A stretch of DNA of 64,000 nt, taken from NCBI GenBank assembly GCA_021186555.1, contig JAJKFL010000237.1, positions 40,015,258-40,079,257 of the forward strand, in the 5' to 3' direction. The notes beneath the pieces are model-generated. The model was not told the origin of the DNA and made no database searches. It was given only the letters and a program-made list of their open reading frames with translations. The stretch comes from Reticulitermes speratus. Lineage: Eukaryota > Arthropoda > Insecta > Blattodea > Rhinotermitidae. How positions within the stretch are numbered: position 1 is the first letter of the stretch; the number at the start of each line of letters is the position of its first letter. The position numbers and the translations under genes were made by a program. Of the stretch, positions 10,713 to 22,109 are shown piece after piece.

Positions 10713-11337
10713 CATACAGTGTATCTTCGTCGTCATCGTCTGTTATGAATTCAACGCTTCTATTTGCTATTGATGAAACTAAATATACAAACCTGAGCTT
10801 GGAGAGAGTCAGGCTGACAAACGACTATCATTTCAGTTATGGTTTCGGCGCAATTTGTTCAGAGTCCTTCCTAGAAGAGCAAATACTGATACTGCCTCAA
10901 GGCGGACGGTTTACCAGCAAAATGAAATTGCAAAAAAACCGAGCCATTTTCGGATACCTCAAGGCAATTCTCAGTGGCGGTGGGTCCAGACATTCTGCTA
11001 TAAACATGTCAGCCTTTGTTGTAACACGAGGTAAATGCGGCAACCCAAATGACATACTACGACGAGCTTGACACGCCCAGACAGTGAGATGTGGCAGCTG
11101 CTTTAACGGCTGTGAAACGTCGCCGGATGAAAATTTGATATAATTCACACACTTGACAACAGATGTAGCGAGTGCTTAACTGTGATTACTTGTAGGCTCT
11201 TTTTTTTCAAACTTCTTAATTTCGCAGACAAATTTTAAGCAAATGGGACGTAAATGGGTTAACCGCCCTAAATACGAGCACGAGTACAAGGTGACTCAGA
11301 AACTGGGTCACGATCTAAATGTTCGTTTCTCCAACTA
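10713..11337. other. Unrecognised stretch with overlapping frames
   Basis: It contains a 108-codon plus-strand frame (10745-11071) and an 83-codon minus-strand frame over the same bases (11148-10897). Neither shows a domain I recognise, and there is no splice-site or codon-use support I can point to. It might be an eroded gene or transposon fragment. Confidence 0.3.
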
Positions 11338-11650
11338 CACACTAACTAACTAACTAACTAATTAACTAAATAAACAAATAAATAACTCCCTAACTAACTA
11401 ACTCCATGGAGCAGAGTCATTCCTGAAAAGCTAACAGGTTCTCAGCTAGTCAAGAAATTCCCCGCATTTTATAGAATACGAAGGTTCATTACCACATTCA
11501 CAACAGCCCGCCACCTGTCCCTATCCTGAGCCAGACCAATCCAGTCCATGACAGTCCATCCCTTCATGAAGATCCATCTTAATATTATCCTCCCATCTAT
11601 GCCTAGGTCTTCCATCTGGTCTTCCCACCAGACTAGACAATACACACTTC
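11338..11650 (-). mobile_element. LINE A 3' end with AGTT tail
   Basis: On the minus strand the ORF2 C-terminus reads L-V-G-R-P-D-G-R-P-R-H-R-W-E-D-N-I-K-M-D-L, then, after at least one frameshift, D-W-I-G-L-A-Q-D-R-D-R-W-R-A-V-V-N-V-V-M-N-L-R and a stop. A ~60-bp 3' UTR and a degenerate AGTT tail (AACT/AAAT on the plus strand, 11338-11410) follow. The copy is 5'-truncated and non-functional. Confidence 0.85.
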
Positions 11651-11799
11651 TCAAAATCCACAGTGTAGAGGTTTCTACCTTGCAGTAGCCCAGCAACGAA
11701 ATACGCGACTGTCACGTGACACTGTTATCACGGGCATCGATAATGTGAAATGGTAAAGCTGTTCCTGTATTTAATTAAGCACTATGGCATGAAAGTGTA

Positions 11800-12170
11800 T
11801 ATAGGAGTGGAGGTATAGCGCCACGCACTTTCCTCTCACATTGAAAGAGGAACATAAGCTGAGGGTATTCCAGAATACGGTGCTGAGGAGGATATTTGGG
11901 CTTAAGAGGGACGAGGTAACAGGGGATTGGAGAAGACTACATAACGAGGAACTTAATGATCTGTACTGCTCACAAAATTTTATCCGGGTTATCAAATCAA
12001 GAAGGATGTGATGGGCGGGGCATGTAGCACGTATGGGGGAGAAGAGAGGTGCATACAGGGTTTTGGTGGGGAGACCTGAGGGAAAGAGACCACTTGGAAG
12101 ACCTACGGGTAGATGGGAGGATAATATTAAAGCTTCTCAAGAAGGATTCTGCTCCATTGAGTTAGTTTAA
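11800..12170 (+). mobile_element. LINE A ORF2 C-terminal fragment, internally deleted
   Basis: The plus strand reads E-E-H-K-L-R-V-F-Q-N-T-V-L-R-R-I-F-G-L-K-R-D-E-V, then [16 protein letters not shown], a TGA stop at 12009, W-A-G-H-V-A-R-M-G, then [13 protein letters not shown] and W-E-D-N-I-K. The rest of the C-terminus is missing and the text jumps to the 3' UTR (GGATTCTGCTCCATTGAGTT). It lies next to an opposite-strand LINE A copy. This is the reference for recognising the origin of satellite S2. Confidence 0.88.
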
Positions 12171-12189
12171 TTAGGGTATAGGGGCACAT

Positions 12190-12752
12190 AGCCGATCCCA
12201 GTAGCCGTGCGGTCTAAGGCGTGGGTCTGATGCCGCTCGCTTTGCTGGGATTGTGGGTTCGAATCCCGCCGGAGGTATGGATGTTTGTCTGTTGTGAGTG
12301 TTGTTTGTTGTCAGGTTGACGTCTCTGCGTCGGGCTGATCACTCGTCCAGAGGAGTCTACCGACTGTGGTGTGTCTAAAGTGTGATCGTGAAGCCTTGAG
12401 TGTTGTGTGTTGTCAGGTAGAGGTCTCTGCGACGGGCTGATCACTCGTCCAGAGGAGTACTACCGACTGTGGTGTGTCTAAAGTGTGATCGTGAAGCCTT
12501 GAGTGTTGTGTGTTGTCAGGTAGAGGTCTCTGCGACGGGCTGATCACTCGTCCAGAGGAGTACTACCGAGTGTGGTGTGTCTAAAGTGTGATCGTGAAGC
12601 CTTGAGTGTTGTGTGTTGTCAGGTAGAGGTCTCTGCGACGGGCTGATCACTCGTCCAGAGGAGTCCTACCGACTGTGGTGTGTCTGTGTGTGATCGTGAA
12701 GCCTCGACATTGAGGAGGCCTAGGCCCCCAAGGGGCTGTTGCGCCATGAAAA
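12190..12752 (+). mobile_element. SINE A with internal 103-bp tandem expansion
   Basis: A tRNA-derived head (A box AGCCGTGCGGTCTAAGG near 12200, B box GGGTTCGAATCCC near 12256) leads to a body ending GGCCTAGGCCCCCAAGGGGC and an A-run (12748-12758). Full copies elsewhere are about 255-265 bp; this one is ~560 bp because a ~103-bp body segment (TGTGATCGTGAAGCC...) is present about four times (12381, 12484, 12587, 12687). Imperfect flanks GGCACATA (12183) and GCCACATA (12763) may be the target duplication. Pol III-type promoter; no protein. Confidence 0.88.
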
Positions 12753-12944
12753 AAAAAATATGGCCACATATTCTTAACCTCGACTGCAATTAACGTAGTC
12801 ATATCAAATTCTTTCGAAACACCTTGACATAAAACTGTAAGCTTTTGACGAATGAAATTCATCTGAATTATATTCGTTTTACATCGTACCTCGTAGAGAA
12901 CAGTCCGTCGCCATCACAAAGACCTACCAGTGTAAGTTCTTCAG

Positions 12945-13070
12945 GGAATTACTCGCTGATGACTTTGACACATCATACGAAACACACAATACACTGTGTG
13001 GGAAGATGTACAGCTTTTAATGTTAAGTCACATGGTATATATAGTGACCACTGCGGTTTAGATGAATAAA
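12945..13070 (+). mobile_element. Dispersed S1-related element, diverged single copy
   Basis: AATACACTGTGTGGGAAGAT and TATATATAGTGACCACTG match the 99-bp part of the 213-bp S1 unit. It stands alone and diverged, showing that S1 sequence exists as a dispersed repeat outside its arrays. Confidence 0.6.
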
Positions 13071-13453
13071 CAGTGCAACATCTGTTCTCTACGATCAAAC
13101 ACATTACTTCAGTACCCACTAAGTCACATTAAAAATATCCTATTTGAGAACAGAAAAAAAAAAGACACGACAGATGCCAGTGCGAAATACAGCAAATGAA
13201 AGTAAAATTAGCATCAATTTTTCTGCTACTGAAACGGCACTGTAAACAGAACAAATTTAATTTTCTATGCATCAATTCATATTACAGATTCAAAAGAATA
13301 AAAACATTGAGGCCACACAAAGCACGCCAAGAGGCTGCACAAGAGAGCTATTCAAATCGAACAGTTCTGTGCCGAATGGTGGGTGAAAGTTGTTGCCTTT
13401 ACATAAATTAAATATTTATTTCCACTTTGTTCCAACTTGCACTGCCTTCTGTA
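13071..13453. other. No feature recognised
   Basis: AT-rich sequence with a 71-codon frame (13196-13411) that shows no recognisable domain. Confidence 0.35.
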
Positions 13454-13531
13454 TAGGGCATACACAAACGAATGGTGCGGTTTAAATAGGAATCACCATT
13501 GAAACCGCACCATTCTTTTGCGTATGCCCTG
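13454..13531. mobile_element. Palindromic mariner-type MITE, copy 2
   Basis: 78 bp, from TAGGGCATACACAAACGAAT to CTTTTGCGTATGCCCTG, with TA on both sides. The first base of the left end is changed (T for C). The centre is GGAATCACC-like rather than the usual short loop. Confidence 0.88.
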
Positions 13532-14012
13532 TATTACGTATGCTTTAATGCAATCTGGCTGCGGGCGGGCTCTGTGATCACTGCGTTTGTGTCTCGGCAA
13601 GCACCGCACAGTTACACGCACACCGTAAAACACACAGACATTATTTTTTACACTTATTAAACGCAATTAAATACGCACACCGTCCAATGACATGATGCTT
13701 GGTGAATAATGAACGGGAAAGTATGTGGAAGGAAGCGATCGTGGTACAATTCAGGCACTATTCCGCTAGTTGCCTAAAAGGGGGCTTGAGGAAAATCACG
13801 AAAAGCTCAATCTGGACAGCAGCAGTGCATTCCAAAACCGGAACAGTGTACCTCCCAAATACAAAACAGAAGGGTTGCCAAACGAGCTAAAGTGTCAGTT
13901 TAGCGGGCTTTTGTGAACACAGTAATGAACATTATGTAACAGTGATGGTTGGGAATTTATTGATCACTTGAACGGACTTTGGGAAAGATATAGAGGCGTA
14001 TGGATTAACTAA
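13532..14012. other. No feature recognised
   Basis: No domain, tandem repeat or family match. A 63-codon frame at 13699-13890 is unremarkable. Confidence 0.35.
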
Positions 14013-14090
14013 CATGTATGTATGTATGTACTATGTATGTACGTATGTATGTATGTATGTATGTACGTATGTACATACGTATGTATGAAT
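14013..14090 (+). repeat. TATG/TACG microsatellite
   Basis: Imperfect tetranucleotide run of GTAT units with GTAC variants. Confidence 0.9.
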
Positions 14091-14245
14091 TACGACAGAA
14101 ATGCAAGCCTTAGAGTATAAAACTTTGTCAAAGAGTCAATGCACTTCTTCTCTATCTAAGCTCTCCGATTTCCGAAACAGCATTGCTTTTAGGAAGGTCT
14201 ACACACTTCGCCCGTTTCTCTTTGTGGTAAGAGCAACATGCAGAT

Positions 14246-17030
14246 GAAGATGAGTGTGAGCATTGGTGGAATGATACTGACAGGGGAAACTGAAGTACTG
14301 GGAGAGAAACATTATACAGCGTTGGTGGTAGAAGATGAATGAGTATGGAGCATTGGTGGAATGATACTGACAGGGGAACTGAAGTACTGGGAGAGAAACA
14401 TTATACAGCGTTGGTGGTAGATGTATGAATGAGTATGGAGCATTGGTGGAATGATACTGACAGGGGAACTGAAGTACTGGGAGAGAAACATTATACAGCG
14501 TTGGTGGTAGATGTATGAATGAGTATGGAGCATTGGTGGAATTATACTGACAGGGGAACTGAAGTACTGGGAGAGAAACATTATACAGCGTTGGTGGTAG
14601 ATGTATGAATGAGTATGGAGCATTGGTGGAATGATACTGACAGGGGAACTGAAGTACTGGGAGAGAAACATTATACAGCGTTGGTGGTAGAAGAATGAAT
14701 GAGTATGGAGCATTGGTGGAATGATACTGACAGGGGGAACTGAAGTACTGGGAGAGAAACATTATACAGCGTTGGTGGTAGATGTATGAATGAGTATGGA
14801 GCATTGGTGGAATGATACTGACAGGGGAAACTGAAGTACTGGGAGAGAAACATTATACAGCGTTGGTGGTAGAAGAATGAATGAGTATGGAGCATTGGTG
14901 GAATGATACTGACAGGGGAAACTGAAGTACTGGGAGAGAAACATTATACAGCGTTGGTGGTAGAAGAATCAATGAGTATGGAGCATTGGTGGAATGATAC
15001 TGACAGGGGAAACTGAAGTACTGGGAGAGAAACATTATACAGCGTTGGTGGTAGATGTATGAATGAGTATGGAGCATTGGTGGAATGATACTGACAGGGG
15101 AAACTGAAGTACTGGGAGAGAAACATTATACAGCGTTGGTGGTAGATGTATGAATGAGTATGGAGCATTGGTGGAATGATACTGACAGGGGAAAACTGAA
15201 GTACTGGGAGAGAAACATTATACAGCGTTGGTGGTAGATGTATGAATGAGTATGGAGCATTGGTGGGATGATACTGACAGGGGAAACTGAAGTACTGGGA
15301 GAGAAACATTATACAGCGTTGGTGGTAGATGTATGAATGAGTATGGAGCATTGGTGGAATGATACTGACAGGGGAAACTGAAGTACTGGGAGAGAAACAT
15401 TATACAGCGTTGGTGGTAGATGTATGAATGAGTATGGAGCATTGGTGGAATGATACTGACAGGGGAAAACTGAAGTACTGGGAGAGAAACATTATACAGC
15501 GTTGGTGGTAGATGTATGAATGAGTATGGAGCATTGGTGGGATGATACTGACAGGGAAACTGAAGTACTGGGAGAGAAACATTATACAGCGTTGGTGGTA
15601 GATGTATGAATGAGTATGGAGCATTGGTGGAATGATACTGACAGGGGAAACTGAAGTACTGGGAGAGAAACATTATACAGCGTTGGTGGTAGATGTATGA
15701 ATGAGTATGGAGCATTGGTGGAATGATACTGACAGGGGAAACTGAAGTACTGGGAGAAAACATTATACAGCGTTGGTGGTAGATGTATGAATGAGTATGG
15801 AGCATTGGTGGAATGATACTGACAGGGGAAACTGAAGTACTGGGAGAGAAACATTATACAGCGTTGGTGGTAGATGTATGAATGAGTATGGAGCATTGGT
15901 GGAATGATACTGACAGGGGAAACTGAAGTACTGGGAGAGAAACATTATACAGCGTTGTGGTAGATGTATGAATGAGTATGGAGCATTGGTGGAATGATAC
16001 TGACAGGGGAAACTGAAGTACTGGGAGAGAAACATTATACAGCGTTGGTGGTAGATGTATGAATGAGTATGGAGCATTGGTGGAATGATACTGACAGGGG
16101 AAACTGAAGTACTGGGAGAGAAACATTATACAGCGTTGTGGTAGATGTATGAATGAGTATGGAGCATTGGTGGAATGATACTGACAGGGAAACTGAAGTA
16201 CTGGGAGAGAAACATTATACAGCGTTGGTGGTAGATGTATGAATGAGTATGGAGCATTGGTGGAATGATACTGACAGGGGAAACTGAAGTACTGGGAGAG
16301 AAACATTATACAGCGTTGGTGGTAGATGTATGAATGAGTATGGAGCTTGGTGGAATGATACTGACAGGGGAAACTGAAGTACTGGGAGAGAAACATTATA
16401 CAGCGTTGGTGGTAGATGTATGAATGAGTATGGAGCATTGGTGGAATGATACTGACAGGGAAACTGAAGTACTGGGAGAGAAACATTATACAGCGTTGGT
16501 GGTAGATGTATGAATGAGTATGGAGCTTGGTGGAATGATACTGACAGGGGAAACTGAAGTACTGGGAGAAAACATTATACAGCGTTGGTGGTAGATGTAT
16601 GAATGAGTATGGAGCTTGGTGGAATGATACTGACAGGGGAAACTGAAGTACTGGAGAGAAACATTATACAGCGTTGGTGGTAGATGTATGAATGAGTATG
16701 GAGCTTTGGTGGAATGATACTGACAGGGGAAACTGAAGTACTGGGAGAGAAACATTATACAGCGTTGGTGGTAGATGTATGAATGAGTATGGAGCATTGG
16801 TGGAAGATACTGACAGGGGAAAACTGAAGTACTGGGAGAGAAACATTATACAGCGTTGGTGTAGATGTATGAATGAGTATGGAGCATTGGTGGAATGATA
16901 CTGACAGGGAAACTGAAGTACATGGGAGAGAACATTATACAGCGTTGGTGGTAGATGTATGAAGAGTATGGAGCATTGGTGGAATGATACTGACAGGGGA
17001 AACTGAAGTACTGGAGAGATACATTATCAG
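14246..17030 (-). repeat. Satellite S3, 90-91-bp units containing SINE D sequence
   Basis: About 31 head-to-tail units (GCATTGGTGGAATGATACTG starts every 90 or 91 bp). On the minus strand about 55 bases of each unit, from CCCAGTACTTCAGTTT through CCCCTGTCAGTATCATTCC to ACCAATGCTCCAT, match the SINE D body at 43580-43640 (GAGTAGTTCGGTTTTACCCT, GTCAGTATCATTCCGCCAAT, GCTCCAT). Frequent one-base length changes (GGGAAAC/GGGGAAAC) shift the frame, so the apparent 60-210-residue proteins rich in Y-H-Q-R-C are artefacts. Confidence 0.93.
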
Positions 17031-19205
17031 CGTTGGGTAATGTATGAATGATATGACATTGGTGAATACGACAGGGGAAACGAAGTATGAGAAAACATAT
17101 CAGTGGTGTGATCTGAAGATAGGAGCATTGTGAAGTTGAAGGGGAACTGAGTCGGAGAAACTATACCTGGGTAGCTGATGAATAGGCCATGGTGGAAGTA
17201 CTGACAGGGAAACTGAAGTACTGGGAGAAACATTATACGCGTGGTGTAGATGTATGAATGAGTATGAGCTTGTGGAATGCAACTGACAGGGAAATGAAGT
17301 ACTGGAGAAACATTATCAGCTGTGGACATGTAAAATATAGGCATTGGGATGCACAGGGAACTGAAGTACTGGGAGAGAACTTACAGCTTGTGGTAAGTTA
17401 ATGAGTATGAGCTAATTTATACACGACAGGAAATAAGTACTGGAGAAACATTATACACGGGTAAGTATGAATATAAGTTCAGCATAGGTATATAGTTCTG
17501 ACAGGGAAACTAAGTACTGGAAGAACTTTACAGCGAGTAAGTATAATACTAAGTTGACTTGGTGGAATATACTGACCAGGGAAACTGAAGTACTGGGAGA
17601 AACATTCTACAGCAGTAGTGTAATGTAGATGAGTATGAGTTCTACAGGTAGAATATACTACAGGGAAAACTGAAGTACACGGTAGATAAAAATTCTACAC
17701 GCGTTAGTGATACAGTTACATGAGTATGAATGTGAATATCTGACAGGGGAAACTGAAGTACGGGAAGTATACATATAAGGTTGGTCGCGTAAGTATAATA
17801 TAAGTTCAGCACGCATTAAGTATAATACTAGACTACCACGAGTAAGTATAAACTAATTCTACAGCGTAGTTAATAAGTTTTATCAGGCAGTAAGTATAAT
17901 ACTGACAGGGTAAACTAAGTACTGGAGAAACATTATAACAGGTATAAGTTTTACAGCGTAATATATACTATGGTGATACACGACAGTAAGTAAATACTAA
18001 GTACAGCGAGAGCACACTTATACATATTGGTGGAATATCTACTGGTTGCGGAATATACGACAGGAACTGAAAATGTACCCGTGAGAGAAACATTATACAC
18101 TAGGTGTTAGATAAGAATGATGTAAGGAGCCTTGTTGAGAATATACTGAAGGAAACAATGTATGGAGCAAACTTATACAAGTCGTTGGTGGTAGACTGTA
18201 TGAAAGAGTATGTACAAGGTGAATGAACTGACAGGAAACTGAAGAATGTAAGAGGAAAATTCTACAGCTTGAGTGATGTCTGAATAAAGGAGCTGGTGGA
18301 TATATCTAGCAGGAAACTGAAGTACTGGGAAGAACATTACAGGTTGGGTAAGATGAATGAGTATGGAGCATTTTGAATTGTACGACAGGGAAATCGAACT
18401 ACTGGAAGAAACATTGACTAGCGTAGTGGTGAGATGTATGATAGTAATTGGAGCTATGGGCAATAATACAGACAGAAACGAAGTACTGAGAAAAGCTTAA
18501 ATACAACTATTGTGGATAATTAAAATATTCATGAGCAACGACAGAATATGACCAGGGGTAATACTGACAGATACGGAGAAAAAAGTCATACCCGGTTGAT
18601 TAAGAATGAGTATAGGAGCTGTATAGGAGAATACTGTAGGGAATCTAAGTACTGAAGTAACATTTGAATTGTGGTTCGAATCACGTATGAGCTGCAGTAT
18701 GGAGTTGTGGTCAGGTAGAGTCTGGACGGGTGATCACTCGTACAGGGAGTGACTAAGTTGGTGGCTGAGTGTATCTGAATGCCTATGGAGCATTGGTGTG
18801 TAATAGAGGTCGTGCACGGGTGTACTAAGTACACGAGGAGAGAAACATTATACAGCGTTGGTGGTACAGTATGAATGAGTATGGAGCATTGGTGGATGAT
18901 ACTGACAGGGGAAACTGAAGTACTGGAGAGAAACATATACAAGCTTGGTGGTAGATGTATGAATGAGTATGGAGCATTGGTGGAATGATACTGACAGGGA
19001 AACTGAAGTACTGGGAGAGAAACATTATACAGCGTTGGTGGTAGATGTATGAATGAGTATGGAGCATTGGTGGAATGATACTGACAGGGGAAACTGAAGT
19101 ACTGGGAGAGAAAACATTATACACGTTGTGGTAGATGTATGAATAGTATGAGCATGGTGGAATGATACTGACAGGGGAAACTAAGTACTGGAAGAAAGCA
19201 TTATA
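17031..19205 (-). repeat. Disordered continuation of S3 mixed with other repeats
   Basis: Recognisable S3 pieces (GACAGGGAAACTGAAGTACT, ATTATACAG) occur with very many small deletions, mixed with pieces of the ~30-bp ACGCAGTAAGTATAATACT repeat and a SINE A fragment at 18670-18770 (GGTTCGAATC, GATCACTCGTACAG). Order returns briefly at 18835-19130, where four near-normal S3 units appear. The dense indels look more like uncorrected consensus error in collapsed satellite reads than ordinary decay. Confidence 0.75.
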
Positions 19206-19492
19206 AGCTTGACGAGTAGATAATACTAGTTCTACCACGCAGTAAGGATACTAATTCTACACGCAGTAATATAATATAAGTTCCTACCACGGAAGGTAAA
19301 CTGAAGTTCTACCAAGCAGTAGATAATACTAAATTTACACGCAGTAAGTAAATACTAAGTCTTACCACGACATAAGTATAATAGCTGAGTTCTTTCCATG
19401 CAGTAAGTTAATATAAGTTCTTACCACGCAGAAGTAAAATACAAGTTCCTACACGCAGTAAGATAATACTAAGTCTTACCACGCAGTAAGAA
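19206..19492 (+). repeat. Degenerate ~30-bp tandem repeat
   Basis: About nine to ten irregular units of TAATACTAAGTTCTTACCAC plus GCAGTAAG. The indel-rich quality is the same as in the preceding region. Confidence 0.7.
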
Positions 19493-20180
19493 CTTTCGAT
19501 ATGCAATTGTGTAGGGAAATCACTCACTGGTTGCCGTAATATACGCACACGTAAGTGAATCTGTAGGAGATGTGAAACCTTTGTACATAGTCCACTAGGT
19601 TAAGGGATAACGCAATAGTGTGGATTTCAACAGTCGCTTATCGAGATAACATATGACGTTTAAGGAAACACAAATGTACTGTCAACAGCCTCGAACGATT
19701 AATGACAGTGGCGTTACAGGCTGATATAAAAGAGAGTATGTATCACAGTGTGAATGTTGGAAAATGAACAGAAAGGAAAGCAGAATTAATGAGTGACAAT
19801 TCTACCATATACAGCGATGTTAACGAAAGATGTTAGATCGATATCTTTCGAGAGCTTCTCGGAAGAGGCTGAGGAAGCATGTAAGGTCGGGACAGAACAC
19901 CCATCACTCACAGCTGTTCTGACATTCACGGAACAGGAGATCAGTCTACTGGAAGTGTAAATACATGACGAGCGCTCCAAGTTGCAGCTCGACGTCTGTA
20001 TGCGTCACAGTAATTTGAATGCCGTATGCAGGCAATAAGGTTTCAGAAAACAAAACGAAACTCAAAAAGTCTTAAACTAAATCTACTTTGCATTAAATTA
20101 AAATATCTTTATTGAAAGCACGACCAGACATATTCCACCCCAAAAGGGGCTAGATACAGACTAAAACGGAGTGAAAATTA
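19493..20180. other. No feature recognised
   Basis: No domain or repeat match. A 64-codon minus-strand frame (19980-19786) shows nothing recognisable. Confidence 0.35.
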
Positions 20181-20260
20181 AGTCAAACCCGGTTATAACG
20201 AATCGTTTATACGACCTCGCCTATAGCGTCAGTATACTGTGGTGCCAATTAAGTTTTCAC
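20181..20260 (+). mobile_element. MITE family P, copy 3, left part
   Basis: GTCAAACCCGGTTATAACG, CCTCGCCTATAGCGTCAG and TGTGGTGCCAATTAA match the left half of family P with small indels. SINE A sequence follows. The right half appears at 20785-20862, so the MITE seems to have been split by SINE A. Confidence 0.6.
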
Positions 20261-20264
20261 TACA

Positions 20265-20785
20265 ACCGGAACTTTGAGATTGGTGAGTTGAATCCCACAT
20301 GTGCATGAATGTCGTTGTGGTGTTGTAGTGTTGTCAAGTAGAGGTATGTGCGACGGGATGATCACTCGTACAGAGGAGTCTACCAATGTGGTGTGTCTGA
20401 GTGTGATCGTGAAGCCTTGAGTGTTGTGTGTTGTCAGGTAGAGGTCTGTGCGACGGGCTGGTCACTCGTCAGAGGAGTCTACCACTGTGGTGTGTCTGAG
20501 TGTGATCGTGAAGCCTGATGATGGTGGCTAGGTAGAGGTCTGTCGAGCCCTTACCGTCATAGTATCCTCGTACTCGTTGTATGTTATTCAGTGCTATTCG
20601 TGAAAGCGTTGAGTGTTGTGTGTTGTACAGGTCTAGAGGTCTGTGCGCTACAGGGCATGGATCACTCGTCCAGAATGGGTCATAACCAGTTAGTGTGGTC
20701 TGTGATGATCGTTGAATGTGCCTACGACAAAATGGCAGGCCTAGCCCCGCAGATGGGCTGTGAACCACGTTAAAAAGGGGTATGA
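20265..20785 (+). mobile_element. SINE A, indel-rich, with internal tandem repeat
   Basis: The body segment TGATCGTGAAGCCTTGAGTG with GGGCTGGTCACTCGTC recurs about four times at ~105-bp spacing (near 20340, 20405, 20508, 20600). The 3' end GGCCTAGCCCCGCAGATGGGC is at 20735-20762. The tRNA head near 20275-20305 is eroded. As at 12190, the SINE body is tandemly expanded. Many small indels, as in the region just upstream. Confidence 0.65.
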
Positions 20786-20862
20786 TATACTCGCTCAGTG
20801 GTTATATAAAATCAATGTTATAACGACAAAATTTATTTCCAGTCCAATGTTCATATGACCAC
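20785..20862 (+). mobile_element. MITE family P, copy 3, right part
   Basis: CGCTCAGTGGTTATATAAAA, TTATAACGACAAAATTTAT and CAGTCCAATGTTCATATGAC correspond to the right half of family P, with errors. Confidence 0.5.
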
Positions 20863-21095
20863 AGCGTCTGCAAATGTGGTCATGTGACTACACTCGTCTG
20901 CAGAATGTGGTCATTGATAATGTCTGCAGATTTCATATACAAAGCGTCTAGCAAAATGTGCTCATGTGACTACACTCGTCTGCAGAATGTGGTCATATGA
21001 CTACAAGCGTCTAGCAAAATGTGGTCATGTGACTACACTCGTCTGCAGAATGTGGTCATGTGACCACACTCGCCTGCAGAATGTGACTAGTTGAC
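20845..21095 (+). repeat. ~31-bp tandem repeat
   Basis: About eight units of TGTGGTCATGTGACTACACT plus CGTCTGCAGAA, with variants. The unit contains the short palindromes CATGTGAC/GTCATATG and CTGCAG. Confidence 0.85.
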
Positions 21096-21469
21096 AGTGA
21101 TAGTGACAGTATTGCCACCAAAGACAAATCACAGTGGCCACGTGACCTCGACTGTGAAGCTGGACTAAGCTGACCACTGTGAGGTCGATACGGCAGGAGT
21201 TGGCGGGAGGAACGGGACATTTGTACAGCACCAGCGCCATCTATGTAACCTTGACCTGACAGCGTTGGGTCAGGTCGATTACGCCATCTCTTAACGTTAC
21301 CTGTGGTGCGGTAGGTTGAAGCGACCGAGCTTTAGGGGCAGTGAAATATGGGGCTTAACGTCGCGTCTAATTTGCGCGATGATGAATGAGACAGCAGGTT
21401 ATGTAGGGGAGGAAGGACGTCAGGGTACTTGGGTGTGGAACAGGGCAATAGGACAGGGATTTGGTTACT
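21096..21469. other. No gene recognised
   Basis: A somewhat GC-richer stretch. A loose inverted pair TTGACCTGACAGCG / TGGGTCAGGTCGA is seen at 21250-21280. No domain recognised. Confidence 0.35.
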
Positions 21470-21830
21470 AGGGGCGCTTCGCATAAATAGCGAAAAGCGC
21501 CTATTAGCTTCGTCATGTCAGTCCGTCTGTCTTTCCGAATGTTACCATCGCGGCTCCCATTGGGGAAGGGGGGGGGGCGATTTTCGTGAAATTTGCTATT
21601 GGAGACTTCTACGAAAATCTGTTGAGAAAATCCAGATTTGGTTAAAATCGCACAACAAGATCGGGCAATCTACGTGAAGACGTGATTTGTGTTTAAACTG
21701 TTGATAGCAGTACGAAATATTTTGCAACTCGACTGCAGTTCCAAGGGGAACCATTGTTGCGTTTTCGTGGCAACAATGGTTACACGAACGCGCCACAATA
21801 TTACGTTATACGTACATTGTCTATATTTGT
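21470..21830 (+). mobile_element. Interspersed repeat F, copy 1
   Basis: It begins AGCGAAAAGCGCCTATTAGC, continues with TCAGTCCGTCTGTC and CGGCTCCCATTGGGG, and ends near AACAATGGTTACACGAACGC and ACGTTATACGTACATTG. The same order of blocks occurs at 23960-24372 (minus) and 26025-26525 (plus). No coding capacity and no clear terminal repeats; classification open. A run of ten G lies at 21568-21577. Confidence 0.65.
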
Positions 21831-22109
21831 ATATGTAACACGTATTTCAACATTAAACAACTCTGTATTATGCCCACATATCTGACTCCTTCTACAGCTT
21901 TTAGAGTTCATAATTAACCATATAAAAACAGTTTTACTAATATAAGCTTCAACATAATACACACATTTAGAAATCTCCGAATTTCAAAGCTCAGAATGCC
22001 CTTTCGTGTCTCTAAGAATCGCAGGAGTCACGGTATGTCCCGGAGGATGCAGGGCTTTTGTGCGATATAGCTGCCGTGCCCGGGGACACGATAAAAGAGA
22101 CACACTGTA

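Noticed and set aside
10745-11148. Overlapping 108- and 83-codon frames as a host gene
   Set aside because: No domain recognised, frames overlap on opposite strands and neither shows exon signals; left as unknown.
14199-16846. Family of overlapping minus-strand frames with Y-H-Q-R-C-I-M repeats
   Set aside because: Translations of satellite S3; one-base length differences between units shift frames at random.
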